Source: Diphasiastrum complanatum (Eukaryota; Streptophyta; Lycopodiopsida; Lycopodiales; Lycopodiaceae). From it: a stretch of DNA of 64,000 nt. The translations under genes and the position numbers were made by a program. Location of the stretch: positions 8,613,472 through 8,677,471 of the forward strand of contig CM055107.1 in the NCBI GenBank assembly GCA_029204225.1. Direction: 5' to 3'. The notes beneath the pieces were generated by a model, which saw nothing but the letters and a program-made list of their open reading frames with translations, had not been told where the DNA came from and made no database searches. Positions 12,200 to 27,230 of this stretch are shown piece after piece (positions within the stretch are counted from its first letter, which is position 1; each line of letters begins with the position of its first letter).

Positions 12200-12480
12200 T
12201 ACGACAAACATTCAACCATCATCTACTTAACAAGCAAGGAAAAGTGTTAGTACTTGATGGTCTGTGTAGAAAGCAAAGGTCTAGCCTAATAAATAATGTC
12301 GTAGTTGTTGTACCGCATAGACCATTGCCAATGCTTCTCTCTCGGTAGTGGTATAGTTTACTTCAGCAGGCACCAGTTGCCTGCTTAAGTCAGTATGCCA
12401 TTGGGGGTCTTCTTCACAACCAGGCGAGTATGGCAAGGACTTTCCCATACGTTTCTTCTAGTGGAATCCGATGTACTACT
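12200..12480 (-). pseudogene. RNase H scrap of element 1 pol
   Basis: The minus strand around 12235-12400 reads SRQLVPAEVNYTTTEREAL, then VYAVQQLRHYLLG, a stop, and FYTDHQVL. This is the characteristic start of the gypsy RNase H domain including the TDH motif. The reverse transcriptase that should precede it is missing: sequence passes directly from the protease-RT linker (about 12,500) into RNase H, so this copy carries an internal deletion of nearly all of RT. Confidence 0.6.
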
Positions 12481-12499
12481 ATTTAAGGGGCGATTCTAT

Positions 12500-13900
12500 T
12501 TGATCTATGTCCTTGTCAGGATCTTTAAGGTTTAGTGGAATTGTCTTAGCGGGTCCTTCAAAGGAATTGGAACTTGGTGTAGGTTCCTGATGTGGCTGCG
12601 GTAACTGGATAACAACGTCATCCAGTGTAAAGTCTTTGAACTTCTGTGAAGATCGAAAGGTGGGTCCACAAAATGTTTTGGGACTTTAGGAATCATTTGA
12701 GGTGATTCTTTATCAGACGTGGAAGCTTTGTCAGAGTGCTTGTTGTTTGTCCTCTCTGACAAGGCTTGATTGGTTGTCTAAGCTTCACACGCATCTGTTT
12801 TTGTCGCTCGATTGATTTTGTAGCAATAATGGTATTTTTTTTGTAATCGAGGTTTTTGTGGTTTTTGAGTGGGTGGTGTTGTGGCCTCACTTACCATATC
12901 ATCGTCGATTGTATCCCAGACTTCATCGGGATACACGTCCCAAGTATATACTTTGGTTTTGGGCCTATATGCTTGTGTGTTTGGTACTTTGGATGTTAGT
13001 TGGACATGAGCCAACGGTCCTGGTGACTTGATATCCTTAGGAATGACTTTGGACGGATAAGGTTGAGCATCTAGATAGAGGAGTACATGATCATCCGTCA
13101 TTTCGACATCCTCCATGGAAAGAATACCTTCTTCTAAAACATGGGCCGTAGAGACACTAGGTTCTCCTAGGCACCAAGCTATAGGAATGGGGTCTATCAT
13201 CATGAGGGGAATGATGGGTGTGTCAATGTCTGTAGAGGAATATCCACATCTTCTGCAGCCGTTTCGATACAACATCAATTTGAATCTGCACAGTCCACGG
13301 TAGCTAGTGCATGACCCCAATTGATTATGTCTGTGGTTCGTGTATAGTGTCCTTTTGGTTGGATCGGGACACTATCTGATTTGTCATATGTTGTAGATGA
13401 CCAGTCATCGTATACCTTGGCGGGCTTGACATGGCCATTTGAGTCAACCGTGACTCATTTATCGTAGTTTCCAAAGGTAATTTTGCTGTTCTTCCAGTCT
13501 TGGACGACACCTGCCATCTGGAGCCAGGGTTTACCAAGAAGGAGTTTATATGTATTGGCATCTTCTGGTAAGTCTAAGATGACACAATCGATGATAAACT
13601 TGACACCTACTATTCGAACTTTTATATTTGATAAATGACCAGCAGGTTGCGGTAGCTTGTTGATCAGCCATACGAAGTTTATGTCGTGGTTGATTGAGGG
13701 TATTGAAGCCCCATGACTTTGCCAATGACAAAGCCATTATATTGACGCCTGATCCGCTATCGATGATAGCGGATACTATGAGATAATCTTTATAGGACAA
13801 AGGTAGTGTGATGTTATTCCCCTTAGCAACACCTATATTCATCAGATTCATAGGAATCTGAGGAATTTCAAGAATCACTTCTGGTTTTTGTTGTTCATCA
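12500..13900 (-). pseudogene. Aspartic protease and linker of element 1
   Basis: The retropepsin motif IIDSGSGVNIMALS is encoded on the minus strand at about 13,735-13,775, with the usual D-S-G catalytic triad. Downstream frames give the retroviral-type protease tail (ADQQAT, FLVNPGSRWQ in place of the usual lLGrPWL) and then a 250-residue linker (PYPSKVIPKDIKSPG, KVYTWDVYPDEVWD, IPKVPKHFVDPP). Frame changes near 13,560, 13,325 and 12,780 break it. It follows the gag zinc knuckles at 14.1-15.1 kb. Confidence 0.65.
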
Positions 13901-14094
13901 GGAATAGGAGGCAACTGAAAACTACAATGGATATAACGTTGAAGTCTAATGAAGGATTTGATAGCACTATGGAATGGCATAGTGAGTTGAGCTTGCAGGA
14001 GGTCAGAAAATACTTCAAGTCCCTGGAGGGATTGCTCCTTTTCGGGGATATGAGCTGATAACGGACTGTTCGTATGTTTTTCCTCTCGCAAAAA

Positions 14095-15395
14095 TTCATC
14101 TCAAAATTCATTGTATTGTCTTTGTTCCACTTTTGGGTCTGGGTAATCTTTTGGTGTTGTGGAGACCGTCAAATGGCTTCCATGTGGGTCAGCTGATTGT
14201 CCATGGTTTTGCTGTTGTTCGTGTTGTTGGTGTTGTGCTCTAGTAAGAACTCTAACAGGTTCAGATGTGATATGACATGCTGGAAGGATCCTGTTAGGTT
14301 GTTTAGGACAGTCTTTAAAGCTGTGTTTGCAAACACAGTCGAGACATTCTCAATGGTATTGGTTTTTAACTTTACAATCAGCCATGAAATGTCTTGTTTC
14401 GCCACAGATAAAGCAGCGGTTGCTCATGGGTCTGGTGGCGATAGCGTAACCATCTTGGATGGCTAGCTGAGTTGGGTTGTCTTGTGGTGTGGAATACTCA
14501 GCTTGTTTTCACAAGCATGAGTTGTCGGTTTGATACTGGTGATTGCTAGATGAGGGAATTGATGTATCAGGATGATATGATTGATCGTAGGAGTTTTCTA
14601 TTAGGTGTGTGTGTGCAGACTCTCGAGGATGTCTATTTTTTTGTGCTCCTAGATCTTGTTGTCCTCGTGGTGGTGGTCCTAAGAGTGCCAGCTGTTGTTG
14701 AGGTTGATGTCTAGGTGGTCTGGGCAACTCTTGTATATGGATCTGATTGCTTCGTGGTGGATAGGGTGTGTGTTGTTGCTGTGAAACAAATGGTTGTCGA
14801 GGAGGTTGATAATGTCTTCCTGACTGGTTGTGAGGCTGATTCCTCGGGTTATAATAGCAATAAAGGGAGGTATGCCCCATAAAGTCACAGATTTCACATT
14901 TGATCAAGGAGGTATCTGGGACCGGTTGGTATGAAGGGCACTCATTGCCAGTGTGTGTACCTCGGTAGTGAGGACACCACGTGTTCTCTCGTCTATGATG
15001 GATTTGGCCAGTGGGTAACTGACCTGGCATCGAACTTTGGATAGACTTAAGAGTGTTTTGAAGATCTTTGGTGAGTTTCTCCATCTGTTGTTGGTGTTGC
15101 TGATTAAGCAACTCCATCTGTGTTTTCCATAATTGTTCTCATGTGTCATCGTTTGGTCGAGCTTCTTGGACAGCACGATGTGCTCTCCGTTCTCATGGTT
15201 CCACAACATCTGAGCCCTCGTCTTCTTCTCGAATGGCAGCAGACATGGCTTGTTTCAATGATGTATATTCATCATTGGAATGAAGTTCACGTCTGATTCA
15301 TCGGGGAAGTCCAATGAGGAACCAAATGATGAGCATGGACTCGATAGGTTGCTCTTGTACCTGACTTTTTAATTGTTTGATAGATCTATTCATAT
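14095..15395 (-). pseudogene. Gag C-terminal half of element 1 (zinc knuckles)
   Basis: 15,117-14,509 encodes a Gln-rich coiled coil (MELLNQQHQQQMEKLTKDL) followed by the zinc knuckle CEICDFMGHTSLYC (C-x2-C-x4-H-x4-C) and a Pro/Gln/Arg-rich region. A second knuckle, CFICGETRHFMADC, lies on the minus strand at about 14,380-14,420, followed by a third Cys cluster (ECLDCVC, then KDCP). Upstream, 15,210-15,395 reads LIIWFLIGLPDESD, which belongs to the middle of gag. The gag is truncated here: beyond 15,400 the sequence is element 2 integrase on the other strand. Confidence 0.75.
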
Positions 15396-15410
15396 TGATT
15401 TACTGTAGTT
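15380..15410. other. Junction element 1 / element 2 (left inversion breakpoint)
   Basis: Minus-strand gag of element 1 ends and plus-strand integrase of element 2 begins within this interval. The exact base cannot be fixed by eye because both flanks are diverged. Confidence 0.6.
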
Positions 15411-16428
15411 TGCAATCCGTTGTTGGTGGCCTACGCTTCATAAGGACATAAAAAATTTTATTTAGACATGTGATGTTTGCCAGCGAGCACGACGACCTAC
15501 TCGACAGAATTATGAACCCTTACATCCGATTTTATCGCAAGCACCGTTTGAAAAATGGGGACTGGATTATGTTGGTCCTATTCATCCCGCTGCTCAAGGA
15601 TCTCAGGCTCGCTACATTATCGTCGCAACTGATTATATGACCAAGTGGGTTGAAGCCAAAGCTATCAAAGTAGTTGATGCGAAATCTACAGCTAAGTTTC
15701 TATATGAAAATATTATAATCATATTTGGATGTCTGATCGAAATTGTCAGTGATCGGGGTACACACTTTGTTAATGAAACAATAAAGTATTTACTGGAAGA
15801 TTTTTTTGTTATACACAGATTTAGTATTCCCTATTATCCCAGAGGGAATGGCCAAGCTGAATCTTTCAATAAGATTATCTGTACCATTATGACAAAGACA
15901 GTTGAAGCGAGTCGGTCTGATTGGGAACATAAACTATATGCAGCATTATGGGCATTCAGAACCGCTTACAAAAATAGTACAAATCAAACACCTTTTCAAC
16001 TAGTTTATGGTCAAGATGTTGTTATGCTAATTGAATTTTTAATCTCATCTTTATGCATAGCAGCAACCGAACGATTAAATGATGATCAGTGTTTACAACT
16101 TTGCCACGATGCGTTGCACAGATTATGTGAAACCCGATTGATGGCAGTTCATGCCTTAGCAGCAGAGAAAGCCCGCTGCAAGGCATGTCATGATCGGTGA
16201 TTGCATAAGAAAGATCTGGAAGCAGGAGATCTTGCATTGATGTACAAAACCAAGTTGATCAAGGGTAAGTTGAAGTTTACTGGGGAAGTCTCGTATAAAT
16301 TGAAAGAAATCCTGAACTATGGCGTAGTAATTCTTGAGCACTTGGATGGGAAACGATTTGATACTCCGGTAAATGGCAGCCGATTACGTAAGTTTGGGCA
16401 GCCTGCTCCGCTAGTTCAACAAGCTTGA
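15409..16428 (+). pseudogene. Integrase of gypsy element 2
   Basis: One frame runs from about 15,409 to 16,428 with stops at 15,463 (TAG) and 16,198 (TGA). It starts inside the zinc-binding region (WWPTLHKDIK, then TCDVCQ), continues into the catalytic core with the expected D, D and E: VATDYMTKWVEA (first Asp), IVSDRGTHF (second Asp) and PYYPRGNGQAESFNK (Glu). It ends with the gypsy C-terminal domain (DLALMYKTK, TPVNGSRLRKF). No chromodomain follows. The first part of the zinc finger is missing because the inversion breakpoint cuts here. The upstream RNase H and RT of the same insertion lie on the other strand at 33.5-34.7 kb. Confidence 0.9.
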
Positions 16429-16523
16429 TCTCAATATATTTTTTTATTTTATTTGTTTTCAATTTTTGGTTTCAATATTTAATTTGCTGACTTTTTTTGG
16501 AAAAAGACAGTTAAAAAAAAAAG

Positions 16524-16554
<31 letters not shown>

Positions 16555-17050
16555 AAAGACTGATGAGCAAAAGTCAAGAAGTCATCAGCATAAGAAAATA
16601 GAAGCACAGTATTTTTTATGGAAAATGACTTAGAAAACCACTATTTTGGGCCGATTTGGCCAATACAGTATCAGAAACCTTCGTTGCGCTCTCAAAATGT
16701 ACATCCACCCTTGATTTATCTAAATTGAGGTGGGCGAAGGTTTCTGACAAGAGAAAATTCAATTTTTGATTTTGGCGAATATTCAGTGATATGCCATTTT
16801 GGAAACCTTCGCCGAGCATCATAACATCATTATGAACCTTCGCCGACCTGCTAGATAATCTTAAAATGTCAAAATTAGGTTGTCCATAGGTTCAGATTGT
16901 GGAAAAAAATATTTATGACAGTACCTGGGTGAAGGACCCTCCTGGGCGAAGGTTCATCCTTCGCCAGCCTTGAAAAATGTTCGCCTGATAGGTTCAGATC
17001 CCTAAAAACCTTTGTCGAGATTTTTATAGCCTATTTTTACAGTATTGTAC
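16429..17050 (+). promoter_or_regulatory. Spacer with clustered TTCGCC / GGCGAAGGTT motifs, element 2
   Basis: Non-coding, with an A-rich stretch at 16,510-16,555. Between about 16,675 and 17,020 variants of AACCTTCGCC or its complement GGCGAAGGTT occur about nine times in both orientations (for example near 16,677, 16,731, 16,803, 16,836, 16,940 and 16,955). The same motif is clustered in the 5' leader of this element (38.7-39.4 kb). It lies just upstream of the 3' ORF, so a role in its expression is possible but unproven. Confidence 0.6.
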
Positions 17051-20000
17051 ATGCCTGCAAATTTTTGTTCAGAACTGATTAGCCCAACCACTATTCAGTG
17101 TAATGGACCCACCAAATTCACCTATAAGTTGGCTGAATTCAATTCATTCCTCACTTGTGCTAGCAAAGCTCTTGCAAAAAAAAATTTGCGACCAAAGCCT
17201 TCCAAATTTCCTACATTGCCTTCTGATACATTCTCACGCGGTTACAATTCTTTTCTGATCATCATGTCTTCTACCGATACTTCTCAGTCTCCTCGCTATA
17301 CTATCCATTGTGATGTCCCATCTGCAACAGACATCATGATTTTTCCTAGCACAAGCATGGTCACTCAGTGGATGACCCTTGCGGAGCCTCTCCTTATTGC
17401 AATGGGTATTCATGAGAGAGCCTTTTTGGGACGCATCAATATGGATTTCATCACTCTTGCCTTCAGTACGTGGAAGGAAGAGAAATCCAAGTTTTACATC
17501 ACCTTCCAAGGAGCCACACACAAGGTGCGCGTCACTGAGGCCGCACTTGCAGCTATAGGCATCTCATCCGGTACGCACGCCTCACCCAATCACAAGCACA
17601 CCAAACAGGCCATCAAGCCATACATTGACCTCCCCAATGATCTGCATTGGACTAATGATGGTTACCTTCTGGAAGCCATCACCGAGCCTTCCATCCACGC
17701 CACTGCCCAATTGTTGAATCATTTCCTGATGGTTGGCAACCTCAGGAAAGGCCGCATCACATCTCAAATCCTTCACAAGATAGTGGAGTCCCACATCAAG
17801 TTGGCCAAAGCCCCTCTTGAACCATATAATTGGTTCAAGATTGTTTCTGGTGAGCTCAAGCGAGCTATTAAGGCCAATACAAAGCAGCAGTTTGCCGCTG
17901 GCTCTCTATTGTCCCTCTTAGCCGCTTCTCACTTAGAAAATAGAATCCATGGCTTCCACCTGGATTCTATGCTTTCGATTTATGAAGAAGCACCAACCGA
18001 GTCATCTCACTAGGCCTCAAGTTCTCATAGTCGTCGTCATCCATGCAGCAAGATCGTAATTCCTGACTCGTCTTCCCCGTCACGACGTCGTACTAGGCAT
18101 ACCTCGTCAGTTGTGCTTCCACCCCCTACTGCTGTTCGCATTGAGTTTCTCATTCCCCTCGTCTTTGATGCTTCCCTCGCCTCTGCTCCCATACAAGGAC
18201 AATTTGTGACCATTGGGCCTACCATTCCCATCATAGTTGCCCAGGCCGCCTCACCCGAGGCACACCGATGCAACCTCACCCAACACATAGTTCTTCATGG
18301 ATATGTTCGATGATTCCGACCCCCTTGGGGCCACCGAAATCTTTGAAATGCCCCAAAGCCCAGCACCCTTTGAACCCTAATCCCCTGAAAGAGGATTCGG
18401 GCATATCCATGAAGCTACTATTGGTGTCGAAGATCCCAGTTAGCAACTACCCACACAGGGTAGCCCAGCCATACTTCGGGTCGACACAACTGTCAAGTCA
18501 CCAAAGCCTGAAGGGTTTGAAGACGAGGATATTTTTGAAGAAGAAGAGACTTTGGCACCTAATCCATGCCTACCGCGGACAGTACCATCAGGGTCTCCTG
18601 CTGCTGCCACCTCCACGACTGTCGATTCTAGTGATGCTCTTGGGTTAGTTTCAAACCTTGGCCAAGTGATCCAGTCTATGCTGGATAAAAAAAAGAAAAT
18701 GGAACAGAGGATCTCTGTTTTAGGATCTGAAAGAACTCTGATCAACCAAAAAATTGTCCAGCTGGATCGAGAGGTGAAGATAGCCAAGCAACATGAAGAA
18801 AAGGTTGAAAGCAAAAAGACATTGGCCCAGCAACAAGCTGATCGCTTGAAAACCTACATCAGCTCCCTCGAAATGCCTTGACAACCGCACAGGATCAGAT
18901 AGATAAGGCAGTGCAAGATGCCAAGCAACAGGTGTAGCTGCTGAAGGGGCAATTACAAATGGCCGAACAAGATCGCACATGGCTTCAAGGTGAATTGGAT
19001 GTGACTACCCTTGAGCGTGATGCATATCTGCAAACACAAATACCTGATCATCCAGTCACACCGACGGAGATTGCATATTTGTTCAAGAAAGTGAAAACAT
19101 ACAAAGTGGCCCTTCAGGGATTCCAAGGCCGCTTTGATAGGTTCAAAGGAATAGCTTCAACCGAGTTGGAAAAGGCAAAAGAGACCATCAACGCCTATGA
19201 AAAAGTTGTCGCTCAAGTGTTGGAAGCTGGACCACAACTCCCCGTCCCAGTCATGCCGCAATTCTCCCCTTCGTGCCAAGAAGCTGTACAGATGGATACT
19301 GGGGTTGATTCGAGCATGGACCAAGGGAGAGCTCCAGATCTAGCAGATCAACCGCCAACTATACCGGCAGTACAAGCGGGTCCATCCTCATCAAGGACAA
19401 GCCATTTATTTAGAAGACCCATCAGCGTCGAGGACTAGATCCAGATCTTCTTAAATGAGCATCCACATGAGTCCTCGCGTGGTGGATGGGTTCTCAAATT
19501 TAAGACCTCCGATATCGAGGTCGGCAAAGAATTGGACAAAATACCTGCACAGGAAGAGCAGCCAGCATGGAAAATCATGATTTTTGAGAAAACTCCAAAA
19601 TCAATTAGGAACTACCTCGCCAGTCCTCGCCAGTTGTGGGTAGATCCTTATTACGTGCCAATGCCACGAAGACAAAAATGGAAAGATTTGGGATTGGCTA
19701 TGGATAAAATCACCATCCATACGCCCAATTGGCCAATCATCCACCAGCCTTACACCTGGAATATTTCAGTGGATTTCCACCGGGCCTTACAAGCATATCA
19801 GAGAGAGTATGTCCACTCTCTGGATCCAACGGTGCGACAATCGGCAATGTTTGCAAAAGATCTAACTCTGTTGACGTCAGTGGCAACCAAATGGGACGAT
19901 TGCCTTCCTACCCTGGCATTTGATCCAAATAAGCCGATGGCCTCAGAGCAAATCAAACATCAGCTGTCGATTGCTCGACTATATTTCTGTGCGGCTATAA

Positions 20001-20179
20001 TGGGAGGCTCTTGAGAATCCCGCTTTACCTCATGGACAACTTCCAAGTGGATTGCCGGAGCCCACCATTGTTTTCTGCCACATAATTTGGATTTCAATAC
20101 TGCACGCCTTGACTTTATGGAGAAGGTGCAGTATCATTTGATTAAGATTCGGTGCGAAGCCAATAAAAGTCCCCAATAA
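17051..20179 (+). pseudogene. Long 3' ORF of gypsy element 2 (function unknown)
   Basis: About 3.1 kb of near-continuous coding between integrase and 3' LTR. 17,051-18,313 is one frame with a single TAG at 18,011; 18,959-20,179 is one frame with stops at 19,436 (TAG) and 20,012 (TGA); a shifted stretch lies between. Possible starts are ATG 17,051 or ATG 17,264 (MSSTDTSQ). Order of regions: N-terminal globular block with FSTWKEEKSKFYITFQGAT, HWTNDGYLLEAIT and EPYNWFKIVSGELKRAI; Ser/Pro/Arg linker; acidic patch (FEDEDIFEEEE); coiled coil (KKKMEQRISVLGSERTL to LAQQQADRLKTYISSL, then TTLERDAYLQTQ); C-terminal block with PAWKIMIFEKTPKSIRNYLA, LWVDPYYVPMP and LAFDPNKPMASEQIKHQL. The N- and C-terminal blocks are shared with the element 1 ORF. 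No catalytic motif, signal peptide or membrane segment seen. A cytoplasmic or nuclear structural role is a guess. Confidence 0.7.
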
Positions 20180-20204
20180 CTGCATATTGCAGGTGTCGTG
20201 GGAC

Positions 20205-20229
20205 AGCCACCAGTTTTGGTGGGGGATAC
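20205..20229 (+). other. Polypurine tract of element 2
   Basis: TTTTGGTGGGGGATAC immediately precedes the TGTTGG start of the LTR at 20,230, the expected PPT position. Confidence 0.7.
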
Positions 20230-20944
20230 TGTTGGAGGGTTTGCAGATCCCAAGGCAAACCTAACCCTAGTTAATAAGTGAGAGGGATTTGGCACCCTAC
20301 GTGTTTAAGTCCAACCCAATGATCACATAGTTATTTGATTAATTAGAATGTTAATAAAAGGACTTTAGGCCTTTTTGCGGGACTTTTAATGTCGCAGGGC
20401 CTAAATGTCAAGTTAGTGAGTAAAGTTGGGTTTCCCTCCAATTTTGATGGTTCTCACACTTTTTTAAGTTTGAATAAAAAGAGAGGCAAGACTGGACCAA
20501 TAGGATTCAGAGGCCAGGGTCCTCCTCTCTACTATAAAAAGGGACCAACTCGAGTTGCTCCTCATGTTCATTTCCTCATTTCAATAAAGCAGATTGGTTC
20601 TCTTTAGAAATGGATTGATGAATGTCTTTGCTTTTCCTCTCTTTTCCTCCATTTCTCATGCTTTCTTTGTATTTTACTAATTGTTGGATCTGATCATTAT
20701 TGGGATTGCTATTTCTTATGCTTTTTGTGAGAGAGAAAGGGAGAGAGAGAAGAGTAAGTTTTTATCATTGTTGTGGATTTAGGGTTAATGGATGTTAGTG
20801 TTAGATCCTCTATTCATGTTGAAATCTGAACTATACTACCGCTCTCATGGGAACGAACCTCTGTGTGACAACTAACTCCATCTCTTTGATGCTAGATTGA
20901 CTAGATCTTGGATTCAGGTTAGGCAAGGAAAGAAACCCACTACA
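20230..20944 (+). mobile_element. Gypsy element 2, 3' LTR
   Basis: This 715-bp LTR starts TGTTGGAG and ends CCCACTACA. It is the reverse complement of 39,679-40,425 at roughly 95% identity by eye; the other copy carries a 32-bp internal duplication. A TATA box (ACTATAAAAAGG) lies at 20,531-20,542 and an AATAAA at 20,583. It is followed by AAGAT (20,945-20,949), the target-site duplication. Confidence 0.95.
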
Positions 20945-20949
20945 AAGAT
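20945..20949. repeat. Target-site duplication of element 2, copy 1 (AAGAT)
   Basis: AAGAT directly follows the 3' LTR. The flank of the 5' LTR at 40,426-40,430 is ATCTT, which reads AAGAT in the element's own orientation. The match identifies both LTRs as ends of one insertion. Confidence 0.85.
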
Positions 20950-23400
20950 ATGACATAATCATAATATTCTCATACTAGTAGCAATGCTTTAGCATATTAT
21001 TTCAAATTTCAATTTACCTCTAGTTATTTATGTTTTCTAGTGACTGGGTAGGCCAAAGTTGCAAAATGACATTTTCAAAATTGGTACCAAACAGTGTCAC
21101 AAAACTGACCTCAATAGAATTTTTAGAGCACTATGCAAGGGATTCTATCAATTCTTGGTCAAAGATAAAAGAGCAATCGGGAAGTGCAATGGTGGACAAA
21201 GCTCCATTCACAAGAAGGCATAGGATCTTGTAGTCCAATTTTTAACTACCACAAAGTTTTGCACACAAAACTTTCTTCATCGTATCTGAAACATTTTGTA
21301 AAAGCACAACATACTCCATATTTGCACAAAGAACATCCATATATTTGGCAAAGATGGATGAGGGAGTTCTTTCCATTTAATTAGCGTCTCTGGCTTCTTG
21401 AAAGGACTTCATTCCACTAGAGATGCTTTCAAGTTTGAGGCACCTGCAATTTTTCAAACTTTTGCGGAAGCTATTCGTCCTTCCACAATCCTTCTTGAAG
21501 AAAAAAATGGCCTAGGCCAATCCTCCTGATCTCATATATGGAAGCCAATAGACCACATGTGTTAAGTCCATGGCCGGTAAGTAGGATTCAGTTTACTCCT
21601 AGTCTTGGATACACGATACTCCAGTGAATCAACTGTTAGTTATGCCACATCATACTAGATGTGACCCAAAAGTAACTAATATCCTTGTGAGGCCCAGAAC
21701 ACACTAAATGGAGTTAGTACAAGGTTTGAGATAGTCAAGGCATGTGTAGAGTTATCAATAACAATTATATGAATAGAGGATCTATGCATAGAGAATCTAT
21801 TCTGCAAGAATCTAAGTATAGGAGAGTTAGGACCTTGCATGTCTGTGTGCATAGGTGGTTCATGGCTCTATAAGAAGAGGCCAAACTCGCCCTACTCTTC
21901 ATATTTGGAATGGATTCATTGCCAGAATTTCACTCTATATTCATGTCTCCTATTCCTTGGCTTGGGGGTGAAGCTTCTTGAGTTGATAGGTTGCTTCTAT
22001 TTGGTTGGGTGGTTGCTCCATAGTGTGTTTTCTATTGTGTTTTGTCTTGTAAGCAGGATCTTGAGGGAGCTTCCCTTATAGTGGTAAAGAATTACTTCAT
22101 TAAAGTTATCTATAATTAATGAAAAAATCATAAGAATAGGAACTGATCAAAAGTAGAACTGATTTCATTTCCAGTTAAAACCCTATGGTGGTTTGTATAT
22201 CTATAATTCTACCTAGATATAAGATAGAGATAACACTATTTCAAGTTTTTTTCCTACAATAATTCATTTTTCTACATTTACTAATGTCTTTAGTTCTTCA
22301 TTATACCTTAGTTGAAAGATTTTTAGGGGACTAAAAAATTCTAAGGAGGGAAGAATAGTGGACATCAGAGGTAGTAAGTGTGATCAGGAAGGTATTTCGT
22401 AGTTAGGATTTTGTTAATCCTGGTAAATAATTGCTTAATACCATATATTAATTTTCAGGAGAGAATTTATTTAGTTGAATTCATAACTCATCTTTATAAC
22501 CATTGAGTTATCCGTAGTTTTGGATGTCAAATGAGATATTAGGATTGGAATCTGAGACCTGGATTACATTGGATCTATTGATTGACTGAAGCTTGTCCCT
22601 AGATTTGATGCATCATTAGGGTTTCAAAACTTATCATTAACCAGAATAGATCATAATGTAATAGTGAACCATGTTAATTCTTCTACTTAGATCACAGGAT
22701 CAGATGTGGATTTGTGGTATCCATCTGATAGGCATCTGATAGACATGCTAGTCATCCAAATAAATGGATTCTCCAGTATATGGGAATAAGAGATAATTTC
22801 CTATGTGAACTATAGGACAACTAGATGATCTATGGATCTCTAGAATATCAGATAAGATGGTTAAGGATTTTTAAGAAAGGAAAAGCTGATGGTATGGGAC
22901 ATCAGTAATTTTGGAAAAAAAATTCTAGGACTGTGAAGATCTAATGATCAATGGTGTGTTTAGTACCTAGTCATGATACGAGAAAAAAGGAAAACCATTG
23001 ATTAAATATTGTAAACTAAAGGGTAAAGGCCTGTCCTAAGTTCTCAAAGGCCAAAAGAATTAATTGGCTTAATCATTCACATAAAGCTAGTCTCGAATCA
23101 ACTTAATGAAAATCAATAAGATTTTAAATCAAAATTTGAAAAACATTGCATCACAAAGATTCATTCACACAATAGCGAAAGCACTGAAGGGTCAAGATGG
23201 GGAACCCCCCCCCTGGGAGGATTCGTTTCTTATCATTATGCAAATCCAATTGGCCAATGCCAATTACATATACAATGGATTCCAATAGGGTCTCAGTTGT
23301 AGGAACATCAACTTAACATAGACTTGATTCATATTCACTGATCTTAAATTCCATATCTAGCTTAATAAAAGCATAGACATCTCTTCATAAGACTTAATCT
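20950..23400. other. AT-rich, gene-free stretch with LTR-like sequence
   Basis: No supported gene. Around 21,690-22,260 the sequence has LTR-like traits: a TGTGAGGCCC start, a TATA-like CTCTATAAGAAGAGG near 21,866 and T-rich 3' sequence. I could not find matching ends, a duplicated target site or a second copy. The rest is diverged AT-rich DNA with many stops in all frames. Confidence 0.3.
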
Positions 23401-23469
23401 TTCCGACATGCAATCATGTTGGGTCTTAGATTCTTATCATGCAATCCAAATGGATCTTAGATTCTTGAC

Positions 23470-24005
23470 ATGCAATCATAAGGGTTCATGGATTCTTGGC
23501 ATGCAATCATAAGGGTTCATAGATTCTTGACATGCAACTATCTGAAGTGACATGCAATCATAAGGATTCATGGATTCTTGACTTGCAACAGTCATGAAGT
23601 GACATGCATGATCATTTGGCAATGCATGATGTGACATGCAAGCTTCAAATTTGACATGCAAGCTCTAAATCTGACATGCAAAGACAATAGGCCACTAGTG
23701 GCATGACATGCGAGCTCTAAATCTGACATGCAAGCTTTAGATCTAACATGCAAGCTCTAGATCTGACATGCATGGACAATAGGCCACTGATGCTATGACA
23801 TGCATGCTCTACATCTGACATGCAAAGACAATAGGCCACTGATGGCATGACATGCAAGCTTCCAAACTGACATGCAAGCTTTAGATCTAACATGCAAGCT
23901 CTAGATCTGACATGCATGGACAATAGGCCACTGATGCTATGACATGCATGCTCTACATCTGACATGCATAGTCAATTGGCCATAGACACTATGACATGCA
24001 AAAGT
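23470..24005. repeat. Minisatellite of GACATGCAAGCT-type units with a 144-bp higher order
   Basis: Short units of 18-24 bp beginning (T)GACATGCA recur about 25 times (GACATGCAAGCTCTAGATCT and variants). From 23,725 a block of several units, including GACAATAGGCCACTGATG, repeats at 23,869, a higher-order period of 144 bp. The left part (23,470-23,600) has a different partner phrase (AAGGGTTCATGGATTCTTG). The ORFs here are only translations of the repeat. Confidence 0.85.
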
Positions 24006-24067
24006 ACTGATCAGCCATTCTGACATATGGGTAACAGTTTCAAGAGCATACCATAGTTTCGAGAGAA

Positions 24068-27219
<3,152 letters not shown>

Positions 27220-27230
<11 letters not shown>

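Noticed and set aside
23470-24005. CRISPR-like array (regular repeats with variable partners)
   Set aside because: Repeats and the sequences between them are both variants of the same minisatellite, unit lengths vary, and the host is a plant.
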